A stretch of DNA of 7,943 nt from an uncultured Brevibacterium sp. (GCA_902489185.1 CABTZC010000086.1:1-7943); one strand, 5' to 3'. Shown: positions 1 to 6,478, counted from the stretch's first letter. Notes: generated from the sequence alone by a model not told the origin. Translations and numbers: made by a program.

Positions 1-2258
1 ATGCGCTTCTTGACGATCACTTCGCCGTGGCATTTCTTGGTGAGGTCCTGGGCGATCGACTTCATCTGCGCAGCCAGACCACTGTAGTTGCTGATCCGCA
101 CAGTATCGCCTGTACCGGAGATATCTTCGCCCATCGTCTTGACGTCACGTGTACCGTAGGTCCACCTCGATTGATTGAGAGTGACCGTCTCCTGCCTCCC
201 ATTGGGTAGACGCTCAAACACCTGCAGGGTCTGATTACCAGCCCCGTCATATGCCATTTTCAGATTCACCAAAGTATCGGTGCCAATGTAATTGGCGTGT
301 ATAGCCTTCGGGTGGTCACTTCGAATTTTGTAGTACAAACCTGGAGCTTGACCCGGATCTGCTTGCCAGCCAATGCGTTTGGCGTCTTTGAGCACTAGAT
401 CATTCGTCACAACAGGGCGTTGGCTGGTTCGTCCACCAAGTGTCAGGTCGACCATAAGCGGAACAACGCGCGTACCGGAGGCCTTGAGCTCGTTCGCTGC
501 ATCAATTGCATCGTTGAGTGCGCTTGCCTGAACGAACTCACCACCGATACCTTTGCTTTTTATCGTGCTCGAAGTCGTAGGCATACCGTCGGTAATGAAG
601 TACACCACGTCATAGTCGCCAGCTTTGACCTGCTGCAAACCAGCTTGCCAGTTTGTCGCACTATTGTTCGCGTTATAGTTCCAGTTCGACACCACGCGTT
701 TAGCTTGCGTAACCCCGTCTTGCGTCAGCATGGAAATGTACGGCGGGTTATTGCCGTGCGTCGAGCCAGGAACATTCGCTGGAGCGGTACTCGCAAAATT
801 GTAAAGACCGAGTTCAGCGGAAGTGCCAGCGAGCGCGTCGATAAAGGCGTTTGTAGCTTTTTTCGACTCATCGAAACCGTTCGCATTGTCCGCGTAGTTC
901 AACGACGTCGACAGGTCGGCGACAACCGCAATGCGCAGGCCACAAGTCATAGGGACAGAAGGATTCGCAACGCGCCCGTGAACCCAGTCCGCACCGTCTG
1001 GCGGTGAAATGATGGGCGGGTCAGTGGGATCTGCAGACTTTGTGCCGTAAGCGTCCAGCTCAACTACCAGGCTCTTATTCTTCGCCAAGTTGTTAGTGAA
1101 CGTGAACACTGCATCCTTAGGCAAAAACGCCGAGTCGACCTGCTTGCCATCCTTCATCGGCACAACGTCCATTGTGATGTGTCCGTTGCCGATGCTGACG
1201 TTACGCTTCTGCAGCGTCACGCCGTCTTCGATCTTGTCGACAGTCAGCTGGTAGTGCTGCGGGTCAAGGAACGTAGCGTCGGTTTTGATGCGCACTGTGA
1301 TGTAGTTGAGCTTCGCTTCCTCACCGACTTTTGCCGTGAAGGTGTCGGGCCTGTTTGGATCAACCGGATCGCCCTGCAGTGAAAACCCATGTCCAGTGGC
1401 TTTGAATGTACGACCGTCTGGCGGTGGGGTGGGCTCACCTGAGCAACTCTTGACCTGACCACTCATGTTGAACGACCACTCAGTCGTAGCCCCAGAAGTG
1501 AACTGATAGCCAGACTGTGCCTTGGCCGTAACCTTGACGGTGGCAGGCTTTGTCCCTTCGAAAAAGTGCTTGCCAGCTGGCTTCTTCTGCCCCGCAATGT
1601 AATAGTCAACTCCCTGTGTGCCAGGAATGTTGATGTAGCCCTTCTCCACACATTGAGGAGCAGTAGCAGGGTCAACCGCTGTGGGCGCTGCGGGCGTCAC
1701 AGTTTTGTCCGACGGATCCGGAGTAGAGGTTGGAGTCGGCGTAGGTGTGGGCTGAGTTGGCGTGGGTGTAGGAGTTGGTGTGCTATTGTCCAAACTTCCC
1801 TTTGGGGTGACAGACACCGACCCTTTCACCCTCGGGTAGTTGAATCTCAAGTACAGGTTGATCTTGTCACCTTTTTTAAGGGTGGAGTTTAGGCCGGTAA
1901 CCGTCTTGGAATACGGAAGCTTTTGAGACGAAGACAGCGTCTCTTTCTTCAGACTCCTGCCATTCACCATGAGATCGTACTCGAGCAAGAAGTAGTTACC
2001 TTCAACACTAAAATCGAGACTGTTCATCGTTGCGTCAGCGTCGACGGTAAATGTGTGGGTGTTCTGCGTAGCAGTATTCGAAAAGTCCTGTTTTGCCGGG
2101 CTGACCGGAACGTTCTGCGTCTGCGCCTGCGCCGGGGTGGGACCTGGAATGACTGCGAGCGCGTTGGCGAAAAGTGCTGCCAGCACCGCGAACACAGCCA
2201 GCAGGCGTATAACTACGTACTGTTTCTTCGACAGGCGGAATGGAAGCGTGTGCATCAT
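1..2258 (-). CDS. spaC: SpaC-like pilus tip adhesin with vWA domain, C-terminus cut off by window edge
   Basis: This is the last gene of the pilus operon and the presumed tip adhesin, secreted and joined to the shaft by the pilus sortase. I read 752 codons without a stop; the C-terminus and any LPxTG signal lie outside the window. The ATG at 2258 overlaps the TGA of the preceding pilin (ATGA), with AGGTGG about seven bases upstream. Residues 1-46 are a signal peptide (basic start, hydrophobic core, likely cut after AQA). Residues 160-182 are a Thr-Pro linker. A small domain at about 203-272 (GYINIPGT...SGYQFTSGATTEWSF), bounded by Cys203 and Cys272, resembles repeats of actinobacterial surface proteins. 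A von Willebrand A domain follows with the metal site complete: DLSTS at 448-452, Thr535 in TNW, and Asp557 in FITDG. Cys439 and Cys743 flank it. The family is clear; the ligand is unknown. The symbol rests on gene order. Confidence 0.88.
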   Translation of the reverse strand, partial: MMHTLPFRLSKKQYVVIRLLAVFAVLAALFANALAVIPGPTPAQAQTQNVPVSPAKQDFSNTATQNTHTFTVDADATMNSLDFSVEGNYFLLEYDLMVNGRSLKKETLSSSQKLPYSKTVTGLNSTLKKGDKINLYLRFNYPRVKGSVSVTPKGSLDNSTPTPTPTPTQPTPTPTPTSTPDPSDKTVTPAAPTAVDPATAPQCVEKGYINIPGTQGVDYYIAGQKKPAGKHFFEGTKPATVKVTAKAQSGYQFTSGATTEWSFNMSGQVKSCSGEPTPPPDGRTFKATGHGFSLQGDPVDPNRPDTFTAKVGEEAKLNYITVRIKTDATFLDPQHYQLTVDKIEDGVTLQKRNVSIGNGHITMDVVPMKDGKQVDSAFLPKDAVFTFTNNLAKNKSLVVELDAYGTKSADPTDPPIISPPDGADWVHGRVANPSVPMTCGLRIAVVADLSTSLNYADNANGFDESKKATNAFIDALAGTSAELGLYNFASTAPANVPGSTHGNNPPYISMLTQDGVTQAKRVVSNWNYNANNSATNWQAGLQQVKAGDYDVVYFITDGMPTTSSTIKSKGIGGEFVQASALNDAIDAANELKASGTRVVPLMVDLTLGGRTSQRPVVTNDLVLKDAKRIGWQADPGQAPGLYYKIRSDHPKAIHANYIGTDTLVNLKMAYDGAGNQTLQVFERLPNGRQETVTLNQSRWTYGTRDVKTMGEDISGTGDTVRISNYSGLAAQMKSIAQDLTKKCHGEVIVKKR

Positions 2259-3040
2259 TTCTTCCCACCTTCAGACTTTCTTTTACTCACAAGGATGATG
2301 ATGAATCCACAACCAATGAGACCCGCTGCTATCAGCACAAGCACTGCCACCTGGGCACCTGTGACGGGTAGTGGTTGGTCGCTCCCTCGGGGCTCTTCTC
2401 CCGGCTTTCGAGGAGGTTCCGGTGTGTCCGTTTCCGTTGGTGGCGGGGTTGATCCCGGTGGTGGGGTCTCATTTTCCCGAGGTGGCGGAGTTTCCGCGGG
2501 CGTGTGTGTTTTGGCAACGATGACGCCTTCGACTGGGCTGGTTCCTTGTGGGCTTCCGTAGAAAGGCACGGAAACGAGGAACGGGTTAATGGCCCGGTAG
2601 GAGTCGTTGGGTGCAGATGACGTGACCAGGTAGATGCCCTTGGGTAGCCCGGTGAACTTCACCGTCCCGTTTTGATCACTAGTTTTGCTAAAGGATAGGT
2701 CTTTGGGCCATGACGAGATCTCGCCAATAGAGGCACCTTCAATACGGTTGCGGTCGTTTTCATCTGTCCCTGACACACCTCGGAGGCGGTCCAGGTGAAT
2801 AGTCACACCCGCTACTGACCCTGAAGGCGGTGTGTGATCATCTTCTGGGTTTCCTGGACTAATCGTGATTCTCACGACGTTGATTCCGTCTGTCTCATCA
2901 GTGCTTGCCGTCTCTGGACTCCCCACGACTTTAGTGGCGTGAGCAGCACTGGCACCTACCGTGCTGAAGGCAAAAACCATAGAGCACGCGACAAGAAGCA
3001 GTGCGGTGAGTTTCCGCAATGACACTGCATTTCTCTTCAT
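2255..3040 (-). CDS. spaB: SpaB-like minor/base pilin, LPXTG-anchored
   Basis: Predicted 261-residue minor pilin. In the corynebacterial Spa model, a pilin in this position ends polymerisation and is passed to the housekeeping sortase for wall attachment. Visible parts: signal peptide at about 1-35 (cut near AHA), one prealbumin-like domain at about 50-178, a proline-rich stalk at 181-222 with three PPP blocks, LPVTG at 224-228, a membrane helix at about 230-251 and a basic tail (KRKSEGGKK). Lys177 in VIVAKT aligns with the place of the pilin-motif lysine, although the usual W and YPK are missing. The strand that normally reads YLVxExxAP reads YLVTSSAP (137-144), so the isopeptide glutamate is absent. 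The ATG lies 19 bases after the sortase stop, with AGG nine bases upstream. The role is inferred from size, gene order and family. Confidence 0.85.
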   Translation of the reverse strand: MKRNAVSLRKLTALLLVACSMVFAFSTVGASAAHATKVVGSPETASTDETDGINVVRITISPGNPEDDHTPPSGSVAGVTIHLDRLRGVSGTDENDRNRIEGASIGEISSWPKDLSFSKTSDQNGTVKFTGLPKGIYLVTSSAPNDSYRAINPFLVSVPFYGSPQGTSPVEGVIVAKTHTPAETPPPRENETPPPGSTPPPTETDTPEPPRKPGEEPRGSDQPLPVTGAQVAVLVLIAAGLIGCGFIIILVSKRKSEGGKK

Positions 3041-3059
3041 CGTTGCTTACCTACTAAAA

Positions 3060-4064
3060 CTATCTACCCGTGTGTGAAGACGGTGTTTCGCCTTCATTCG
3101 GCTTTCTGCTGGGTTCTTCCCCGGCAGTTGTGCCTGTTTCGACTTTCGAGGCTGTAACCGTTTTGTCGTCCTTGCGACGTGTGGCTTTCCACTGGCGCCA
3201 CAACCACCACGCAAAAGCGACCGCAATAGTAAGGGCAACCGCTGCCAGTGCGTACATCCACCATTGCCAGTTCGATGCGTGGTTCTGATCGAAGACAGTG
3301 TCTTCAGATTCGGCCATGGGCACTTGGTGCCCTCGGACCAACAGTCGGTGAGAGTTGATCCCATACGGCGTGCAGGTGATCAACGTGATGTAGTCGCTAC
3401 CGTCGACCGCATGCAGATCGTCCGTTTCGTCTGGACGAACCACCTTGATCTGGTCGACTTCGTACTTCAGTTTGTGACCGGATACTTGCACATAAAAGAC
3501 ATCACCTTTCTGTGCTTTGTTGAGGTTGTCGAACATGGTGGCGTTCGACAGCCCGGTGTGTCCGGTAATGACCGAATGCGTTCCGCTTCCACCAACCGGC
3601 AGATCAGATCCGTATAGATGCCCCAACCCTCGTTGCAACGTTTCGTCAGACGTGCCGTGGTATATGGGCAAATCTGCGTCGATGGCCGGGAAGATCAACC
3701 GCGCCATTGCCTCGTTTTTGTCCAACTGGTCCAAGTAGTAGCCATACTCGGGGTTGTCGGGGTGAATGCGGTTGAGCCACGGGTCTAGAATCGGTCCGGT
3801 CGTACGGCGCTCATTGTAATTGTGCGCGTCTTCCCACTTCTTGTCTTTGACTTCTTGGGGTACAGACTTCTCGAGCTTGGCATACTCTTGCGCAGCTTTT
3901 GAGGATCCGTAGTTGTTCCATGCCGTGGACACTACTGGGTACATCATCACCAGCAGTCCCAGGATCACCACGATGGCAGGCATCAGCAAAGGGTTCTTCT
4001 TTGCTTTGGCAGTCTGCCGTTTTGGCGCAACCCGTTTCAGAGTTGACGCTGAGTGCTTGCCCAC
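3060..4064 (-). CDS. Class C (pilus-specific) sortase
   Basis: Membrane transpeptidase that cuts the LPxTG signal of pilins and links the threonine to a lysine of the next pilin. With the start chosen here it has 334 residues. It shows a basic cytoplasmic N-terminus, a membrane helix at about 27-46, the pilus-sortase lid DPW at 94-96, catalytic His169 (TGHTGL), Cys231 (TLITCTP) and Arg240 (HRLLVRG), a second membrane helix at about 267-288, and a charged tail of about 45 residues. The open frame extends to a GTG at 4127, but that start lies inside a perfect hairpin and has no ribosome binding site. The GTG at 4064 has GGAGG seven bases upstream and leads straight into a normal basic N-terminus. 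The gene sits between the shaft and base pilins, like srtA of the C. diphtheriae SpaA cluster. The symbol is left blank because srtA means the housekeeping enzyme in other genera. Confidence 0.9.
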   Translation of the reverse strand: MGKHSASTLKRVAPKRQTAKAKKNPLLMPAIVVILGLLVMMYPVVSTAWNNYGSSKAAQEYAKLEKSVPQEVKDKKWEDAHNYNERRTTGPILDPWLNRIHPDNPEYGYYLDQLDKNEAMARLIFPAIDADLPIYHGTSDETLQRGLGHLYGSDLPVGGSGTHSVITGHTGLSNATMFDNLNKAQKGDVFYVQVSGHKLKYEVDQIKVVRPDETDDLHAVDGSDYITLITCTPYGINSHRLLVRGHQVPMAESEDTVFDQNHASNWQWWMYALAAVALTIAVAFAWWLWRQWKATRRKDDKTVTASKVETGTTAGEEPSRKPNEGETPSSHTGR

Positions 4065-4071
4065 GGAAAAG

Positions 4072-4076
4072 CCTCC
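4072..4076 (-). promoter_or_regulatory. Ribosome binding site that fixes the sortase start
   Basis: On the minus strand GGAGG stands seven bases before GTG at 4064. This is the best Shine-Dalgarno match near the 5' end of the sortase frame, and it makes the 21-codon extension up to 4127 unlikely. Confidence 0.75.
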
Positions 4077-4101
4077 AAGGATGTCACGAAAAGTGGAGTG
4101 G

Positions 4102-4139
4102 ACGGGATAGTACGTGCCTTTCCGCACGTACTATCCCGT
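4102..4139 (-). promoter_or_regulatory. Perfect 16-bp-stem hairpin between spaA and the sortase gene
   Basis: The arms ACGGGATAGTACGTGC (4102-4117) and its exact reverse complement (4124-4139) are separated by six bases. In transcript direction the hairpin lies 40 bases after the spaA stop and 37 bases before the sortase start. No immediate T-run follows, only TTTT about eight bases on, so it is not a standard terminator. It could be an attenuator, a processing site, or a 3' stabiliser of spaA mRNA. The structure is seen directly; the function is inferred. Confidence 0.7.
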
Positions 4140-4142
4140 GCG

Positions 4143-4166
4143 TCAGAGTGCCGCGCCGGCCTCTGA
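4143..4166 (-). promoter_or_regulatory. Second GC-rich hairpin downstream of spaA
   Basis: TCAGAG (4143-4148) pairs with CTCTGA (4161-4166), and inside it GCCG (4150-4153) pairs with CGGC (4157-4160) around a three-base loop, with one bulged base. It lies three bases from the 16-bp-stem hairpin. A weaker 5-bp stem (4172-4176 with 4183-4187) places the spaA stop codon in its loop, so up to three hairpins stand in tandem. Confidence 0.55.
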
Positions 4167-4179
4167 TGTGCCCGAGGTG

Positions 4180-5658
4180 TTACTCGGCCTGCGCTTTCTT
4201 TGCGTTGCGGCGTGCGAACCACACACCGGCACCGGCGATCAGGGCACCGATTGCACCGAGGAGACCAACACCGGCTCCACCAGTCATTGGCAGATTAGGG
4301 GTGTCCTGCTTGACGTTGTCGATCTCGCTTACAAGTGTGATTTCGTCGTCGCCTTCTAGGTCACCGGTCTTCGCGATGTTGTCACGGGTGAATTCGATCT
4401 CGGTGACGGGGTTTTCGGGTAGCGCGTAACCTGCTGGAGCCTTGGTTTCCTTCAGGCAGAATTTCTTCACATCGGTAACTTCGGCATTGTCTGCGAAGTC
4501 TGTGACGTGCAGACCGTCGATGCTGATGGTTCCGTCTTCACCGGTGGTCCATGTGTCGTCACCCTTAACAGTCACCTTGTCGCCAAGATCAGCAGCTGAG
4601 GTGCACTGGTACAGCTCGAACTCAGCACCCTGAAGGACCTTGCCCTTTTCCTCGCCGTCCTTCTTGATGACCTTGAGCTTGCCGTGGTAGGTGACAACCT
4701 CGTTGGTCTTGTCCTTGACTTCGTTACCGGTGTTTGGGTTGTTGAAGATGACGTCAGCCTGGTTCTTCAGTTCGGTGGTGTCGCCAACTTCCTTACGCTT
4801 AACGTTGAAGGTCAGCGAAAGCTTGTCACCGGACTTAACCTTCGCCAGACCCTGTTCGGTCAGCTTGACCACGAGCTTGTTGCCGTTTTCAGCAGGGTTG
4901 TTGACGGTGTAGTCACCTTCACCGAGAACGGTGTCACCGGTCTTGACTTCGGTGACTTCCTGGAAGTCGAGGCGCTTGTCCAGCTTGTCCTCAAAGCGGA
5001 AGGCTGTCAGTTTTTTGTTCGCTCCCCAAGTCGGGGCATCTGCGTTGATGGTGTAGGTGTAGGCGTCCTGGATGTGCTGGTCAGCATCCTTAACGGTCTT
5101 TTCGGTCTTGGTTTCCGAGTTCTTCGGGTACGCGATGACGTCGTAGTTCCACGCGTCCGAGGCTTTGTTCACCATGGGGATGGACACGATGAAAGGGGCA
5201 CCGGAAACGATCCCGTCAGGTGCGTTGGTTTCTTCCACCAGGTAGATGCCGAGTGGCAGGTCCGAGAACTTGGCTTCACCCTGCCCTGATGTTGTCTTTT
5301 CATAGGTCGTGGTGGTCTTGTCGCCTTCTTGGACGTCAGCCGCGGTCTTCGGGAACGTGGTCCAGTCGCCGTTCTGCAGGTCGAAGTTCAGCTTGGTGAT
5401 CTTGAAGGTTACGCCGTTGAGTGCATCACCGGGCACGCCTTCCATTTCCTCACCGGTGGCAGGAGTGTTGGATTCAGCACCCTTCTTCTTGAAAAGGGTC
5501 AATGAACCTTTCTTGGAGAAGTCGATGTTGCCCTTCTGCACCTGGGTTGGCGCAGGCTCGACGGGCTGAGCGAGAACAGCAGGAGCGGAAACGCCCATCG
5601 AGAGGCCCACAACGGCAGCAACTGTAACCGCACGTGCGGTTCGAGAGAACGTAGTCAT
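4180..5658 (-). CDS. spaA: SpaA-like major shaft pilin, LPXTG-anchored
   Basis: First gene of the operon; 492 residues, the usual size for a three-domain Spa-type shaft pilin. The signal peptide spans 1-30 (cut after VLA). The N-terminal domain (about 50-180) ends in the pilin motif: W170, V174 and YPK with Lys179, the expected acceptor for the sortase. The middle domain (about 184-325) is of the isopeptide D2 type, with Lys187 and Asn319 (TNEVVTYHG) as the likely bond pair. The C-terminal CnaB domain (about 327-450) has Lys332, Asn448 and the E-box CLKETKAPAGY with Glu404. Cys352 and Cys401 are placed for the disulfide known in the C-terminal domain of C. diphtheriae SpaA. LPMTG lies at 456-460, followed by a membrane helix and a charged tail. 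The ATG has AAAGGA about nine bases upstream. The isopeptide pairs are inferred from family alignment. Confidence in a shaft pilin is high; the symbol rests on gene order. Confidence 0.92.
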   Translation of the reverse strand: MTTFSRTARAVTVAAVVGLSMGVSAPAVLAQPVEPAPTQVQKGNIDFSKKGSLTLFKKKGAESNTPATGEEMEGVPGDALNGVTFKITKLNFDLQNGDWTTFPKTAADVQEGDKTTTTYEKTTSGQGEAKFSDLPLGIYLVEETNAPDGIVSGAPFIVSIPMVNKASDAWNYDVIAYPKNSETKTEKTVKDADQHIQDAYTYTINADAPTWGANKKLTAFRFEDKLDKRLDFQEVTEVKTGDTVLGEGDYTVNNPAENGNKLVVKLTEQGLAKVKSGDKLSLTFNVKRKEVGDTTELKNQADVIFNNPNTGNEVKDKTNEVVTYHGKLKVIKKDGEEKGKVLQGAEFELYQCTSAADLGDKVTVKGDDTWTTGEDGTISIDGLHVTDFADNAEVTDVKKFCLKETKAPAGYALPENPVTEIEFTRDNIAKTGDLEGDDEITLVSEIDNVKQDTPNLPMTGGAGVGLLGAIGALIAGAGVWFARRNAKKAQAE

Positions 5659-5670
5659 GGAGGTAGTTCC

Positions 5671-5762
5671 TTTACATAGTTGTAAATGAGGCCTTTTGCC
5701 TCAGCCTTTTCTGGCGATCCACTGCCAGCGTTCACTGTGAGAAACTTCAGTGTTTTGTGAAC
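5671..5762 (-). promoter_or_regulatory. Structured 5' leader of the pilus operon
   Basis: Several hairpins lie end to end just before the spaA ribosome binding site: TTTACA/TGTAAA (5671-5676 with 5681-5686, loop 4), TGAGGC/GCCTCA (5687-5692 with 5698-5703, loop 5), CTGGC/GCCAG (5711-5715 with 5724-5728, loop 8) and GTTCAC/GTGAAC (5730-5735 with 5757-5762). The last competes with CACTG/CAGTG (5733-5737 with 5748-5752). The first stem includes the AAA of AAAGGA, so it touches the ribosome binding site. This suggests control of mRNA stability or translation. The transcription start is unknown, so it is not certain that all of this is transcribed. Confidence 0.45.
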
Positions 5763-5863
5763 CGCGCAGTAACACCGTACACACATAAATGCCGATTTAT
5801 GCGGTTTTTTGAAAAAAATGTTGAACAATCTGTCATTCCGATCAATCGCTCGGTCAGATATCG

Positions 5864-5926
5864 TCAATTATTCAATTACACTCATCAACCATTCAACTAT
5901 TGTCATCGACTATTCACTCACACTTC
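5864..5926 (-). repeat. Three direct repeats with exact 21-bp phasing (iteron-like)
   Basis: On the plus strand the core ATTCA occurs at 5870, 5891 and 5912, exactly 21 bases (two helical turns) apart. In the first two units the flanks also repeat: CAA before and TCAT after, also at 21-base spacing. Units one and two match at about 15 of 21 positions; the third is weaker. The minus-strand core is TGAAT next to TTG. The array ends about 205 bases upstream of the spaA start, a plausible place for a transcription factor array. No regulator gene is visible in the window. Confidence 0.45.
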
Positions 5927-5988
5927 ACGACGGCGCCATTGAAAACGTCCCGCATTTTCATTAAGCTGCCACGTCTTAGACCCTTACT

Positions 5989-6078
5989 CCGCACCACTCG
6001 TCTGGCCATCGACCAATCTCCCCCGCACGCCATTCGCCTGGCCCTCGGCTGTCGCCTCACACCATTCGACTGTGGACC
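5989..6078. repeat. Degenerate ~33-bp tandem repeat, three copies
   Basis: Copies start at 5989, 6023 and 6055 and follow the pattern CCGCAC-CCATTCG-CTGGCC-TCG-C. Copies one and two agree well, including CTGGCC followed by TCG; copy three diverges after CATTCG. There is no open frame with support across it. It may be an old duplication or noncoding remnant, and part of the similarity could be chance. Confidence 0.3.
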
Positions 6079-6153
6079 TAACCTCAGGTGAAACGGCGCA
6101 AAGCAGATCTGTCACACCAATCAGATACCACGTCGCCACGCGCACAAGAACCA

Positions 6154-6190
6154 TTTACCCACCACCCCTCGAACAGGGTTGGTGAGTAAA
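6154..6190. repeat. Imperfect inverted repeat with TTTACCCACCA arm
   Basis: TTTACCCACCA (6154-6164) faces TGGTGAGTAAA (6180-6190) with one mismatch, and CCCT/AGGG (6166-6169 with 6175-6178) closes the interior around a five-base loop. The plus-strand sequence after it is CACCCCTTTTG followed by more T-rich sequence, so a weak plus-strand terminator is possible, but no plus-strand gene lies upstream. A paired operator or a noncoding repeat element are alternatives. Confidence 0.5.
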
Positions 6191-6234
6191 CACCCCTTTT
6201 GTTCGTTTTGTTCACGTTTTCGGCCCGAAATCGG

Positions 6235-6287
6235 CCAGTTACCCACCACGACAAACGAAAAGCAGCTCACTTGTGGTGGGTAACTGG
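6235..6287. repeat. Perfect 15-bp inverted repeat with 23-base spacer
   Basis: CCAGTTACCCACCAC (6235-6249) and its exact reverse complement (6273-6287) enclose 23 bases. TTACCCACCAC is shared with the left arm of the inverted repeat at 6154-6190, so this 11-mer occurs three times within about 130 bases (twice direct, once inverted). The wide spacer suggests paired protein-binding sites or the ends of a tiny element rather than a simple terminator. Confidence 0.55.
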
Positions 6288-6338
6288 GTTGCAGCACATA
6301 GGGGAACGATGACCCGACACATCAACACCGCAAAACAC

Positions 6339-6376
6339 AAAAAATCTCGGGACATCGAGTGAACGATGTCCCGAGA
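6339..6376 (-). terminator. Rho-independent terminator of tRNA-Leu
   Basis: A perfect 13-bp stem, TCTCGGGACATCG (6345-6357) with its reverse complement (6364-6376), has a six-base loop. In minus-strand direction it is followed at once by six T residues (the A-run at 6339-6344). It begins ten bases past the 3' end of the tRNA. It also separates tRNA transcription from the pilus region. Confidence 0.9.
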
Positions 6377-6386
6377 CTTCACAAAG

Positions 6387-6468
<82 letters not shown>

Positions 6469-6478
6469 GCGCCTATCC

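Larger units (their letters stand above)
5659..6386. other. Gene-free upstream region of the pilus operon
   Basis: About 730 bases separate spaA from tRNA-Leu. I find no reading frame with a good ribosome binding site and protein-like composition. The part next to spaA is AT-rich and contains T6-G-A7 at 5805-5818, which may act as an upstream promoter element. A weak minus-strand promoter candidate is TTCAAC with CATAAA 18 bases on (about 5801-5830); I do not trust it enough to list it separately. The remainder holds the repeats and the terminator described in their own entries. Confidence 0.6.

Noticed and set aside
2984..2995. Lipobox-like LVAC at residues 16-19 of the base pilin
   Set aside because: The hydrophobic core continues past the cysteine to a better cleavage site at AHA, and the protein carries an LPXTG anchor instead.
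27..5289. Plus-strand frames of 60-212 codons across the pilus genes
   Set aside because: They lie opposite well-supported pilin and sortase genes, lack ribosome binding sites, and show arginine- and valine-rich antisense composition.
5784..5810. CATAAAT/ATTTATG hairpin followed by a T-run on the plus strand, possible terminator
   Set aside because: The stem is short and AT-rich, and no plus-strand gene lies upstream. The T-run is more likely part of the pilus promoter region.
5655..5867. 70-codon minus-strand frame ending in an ATGA-type overlap with the spaA start
   Set aside because: Its only start is TTG with no ribosome binding site. Its sequence crosses the AT-rich tract and the leader hairpins and is not protein-like in composition. 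The overlap is probably chance.
6309..6362. 17-codon plus-strand frame with GGGGA before ATG
   Set aside because: It is very short, runs into the tRNA-Leu terminator stem, and has no gene after it on that strand that it could lead.
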